The notes under the pieces were generated by a model. The model saw only the letters and a program-made list of their open reading frames with translations. It had not been told where the DNA came from and searched no databases. 39,852 nt of DNA, from positions 1-39,852 of the forward strand of contig CANQPZ010000011.1 in assembly GCA_947625895.1 (NCBI GenBank), given 5' to 3'. The position numbers and the translations under genes were made by a program. Within the stretch, counting starts at the first letter, position 1, and every line of letters begins with the position of its first letter. Shown here in pieces: positions 39,091-39,852 of this stretch. This DNA comes from an uncultured Clostridia bacterium (GTDB lineage Bacteria > Bacillota > Clostridia > TANB77 > CAG-508).

Positions 39091-39759
39091 ATGAACATTA
39101 ATAATAGGTTAGTTTCACTTATTTATAGAATTTGTGTGTTTTGTCTAGGATTTTTTTCTTTGACTTATGATTTTGGAATTTGGAATGGAAACTTTAAAAT
39201 TGGTAATCTTTTTTATTTTACTATTATTAGCAATTTGTTTTGTTTAGGATTATTTTTTGTTCTAATTATAGTTACTATAAGAGATATAATAAAATATGGA
39301 ATTAAAGGAAGTAGTACTATTTCCCCACATATAAAAGGAGAAATTACAATTTCTATTCTACTTACGATGACAGTTTATCATTTTATTTTAGTTCCATATG
39401 CATTAAAAATAAATCCATATCAGAATTTTAAAGTTGTTGATATTATATTTCATTATTTAGTACCAACTTTAACAATTTTTGATTGGATTTTATTTGATAG
39501 TAAGAGAAGATACAGATGGTATGATCCGTTTATATGGATTATTGGACCATATTTATATGTTATTTTTATATTTATACAAGCTAATTTTGGAATAGCTAGT
39601 AAAATTGATTCTAGTTTAAGTGATTATATTTATGCTTTCCTTGATGTTCGATTAATAGGTAATACTGATGTTATAATAAATATATTGAGTTTGACTGTTG
39701 CTTTTGTTATTGTGGGATATTTGATATATGGAATAGATAGAATTAAACTTGAAACTTGA
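39091..39759 (+). CDS. Pr6Pr-type integral membrane protein
   Basis: Six predicted TM helices; VDIIFHYLVPTLTIFDWILFDSKRRYRWYDPFIWIIGPYLYVIF. Confidence 0.6.
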   Translation: MNINNRLVSLIYRICVFCLGFFSLTYDFGIWNGNFKIGNLFYFTIISNLFCLGLFFVLIIVTIRDIIKYGIKGSSTISPHIKGEITISILLTMTVYHFILVPYALKINPYQNFKVVDIIFHYLVPTLTIFDWILFDSKRRYRWYDPFIWIIGPYLYVIFIFIQANFGIASKIDSSLSDYIYAFLDVRLIGNTDVIINILSLTVAFVIVGYLIYGIDRIKLET

Positions 39760-39781
39760 TAAAAAAAGAGTGCTTTTGAAG

Positions 39782-39852
39782 TGCACCCCGATTAGTAGAC
39801 CATAATAAAAAAGAGTTATGGTATACTTTAATCGGAGGTGTATTTTTTATGG
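39782..39852 (+). mobile_element. Probable left end of an insertion sequence (IS3-like) with transposase start codon at 39849, truncated by window end
   Basis: TGCACCCCGATTAGTAGACCATAA...TTATGGTATACTTTAATCGGAGGTGTA: nested inverted repeats, then a spaced ATG. Confidence 0.4.

Overview
The window is AT-rich and looks like Clostridia/Firmicutes chromosome. Its left third (about 1-12 kb) is accessory-like: short hypothetical membrane proteins, a 2H phosphoesterase, a degenerate GshF-like ATP-grasp protein next to a GNAT-like protein, a MazG-like protein, an HExxH lipoprotein, L-serine dehydratase, an orphan ribbon-helix-helix-like ORF and an ASCH protein. The middle carries two tRNA-Arg genes, a HAD gene interrupted by TGA, a SAM-I riboswitch with metK, a papain-like protease with a dockerin next to a surface cohesin protein, topB, addB and a four-subunit PFOR operon. 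The right part is a cell division and sporulation region: minD, minE, rodA, dusB, ftsA, ftsZ, spoIIGA (frameshifted), sigE and mazF, ending at a probable insertion-sequence left end. The most interesting observations are: (1) the adjacent dockerin-protease and anchored-cohesin pair; (2) a shared promoter architecture with 11-bp phased repeats at minD and ftsA; (3) MinE with a long acidic tail; (4) the degenerate gamma-GCS/ATP-grasp plus GNAT pair; (5) the single-A frameshift in spoIIGA; (6) the in-frame TGA in the HAD gene. No CRISPR array or rRNA was seen. All family assignments come from reading motifs, not from database searches.
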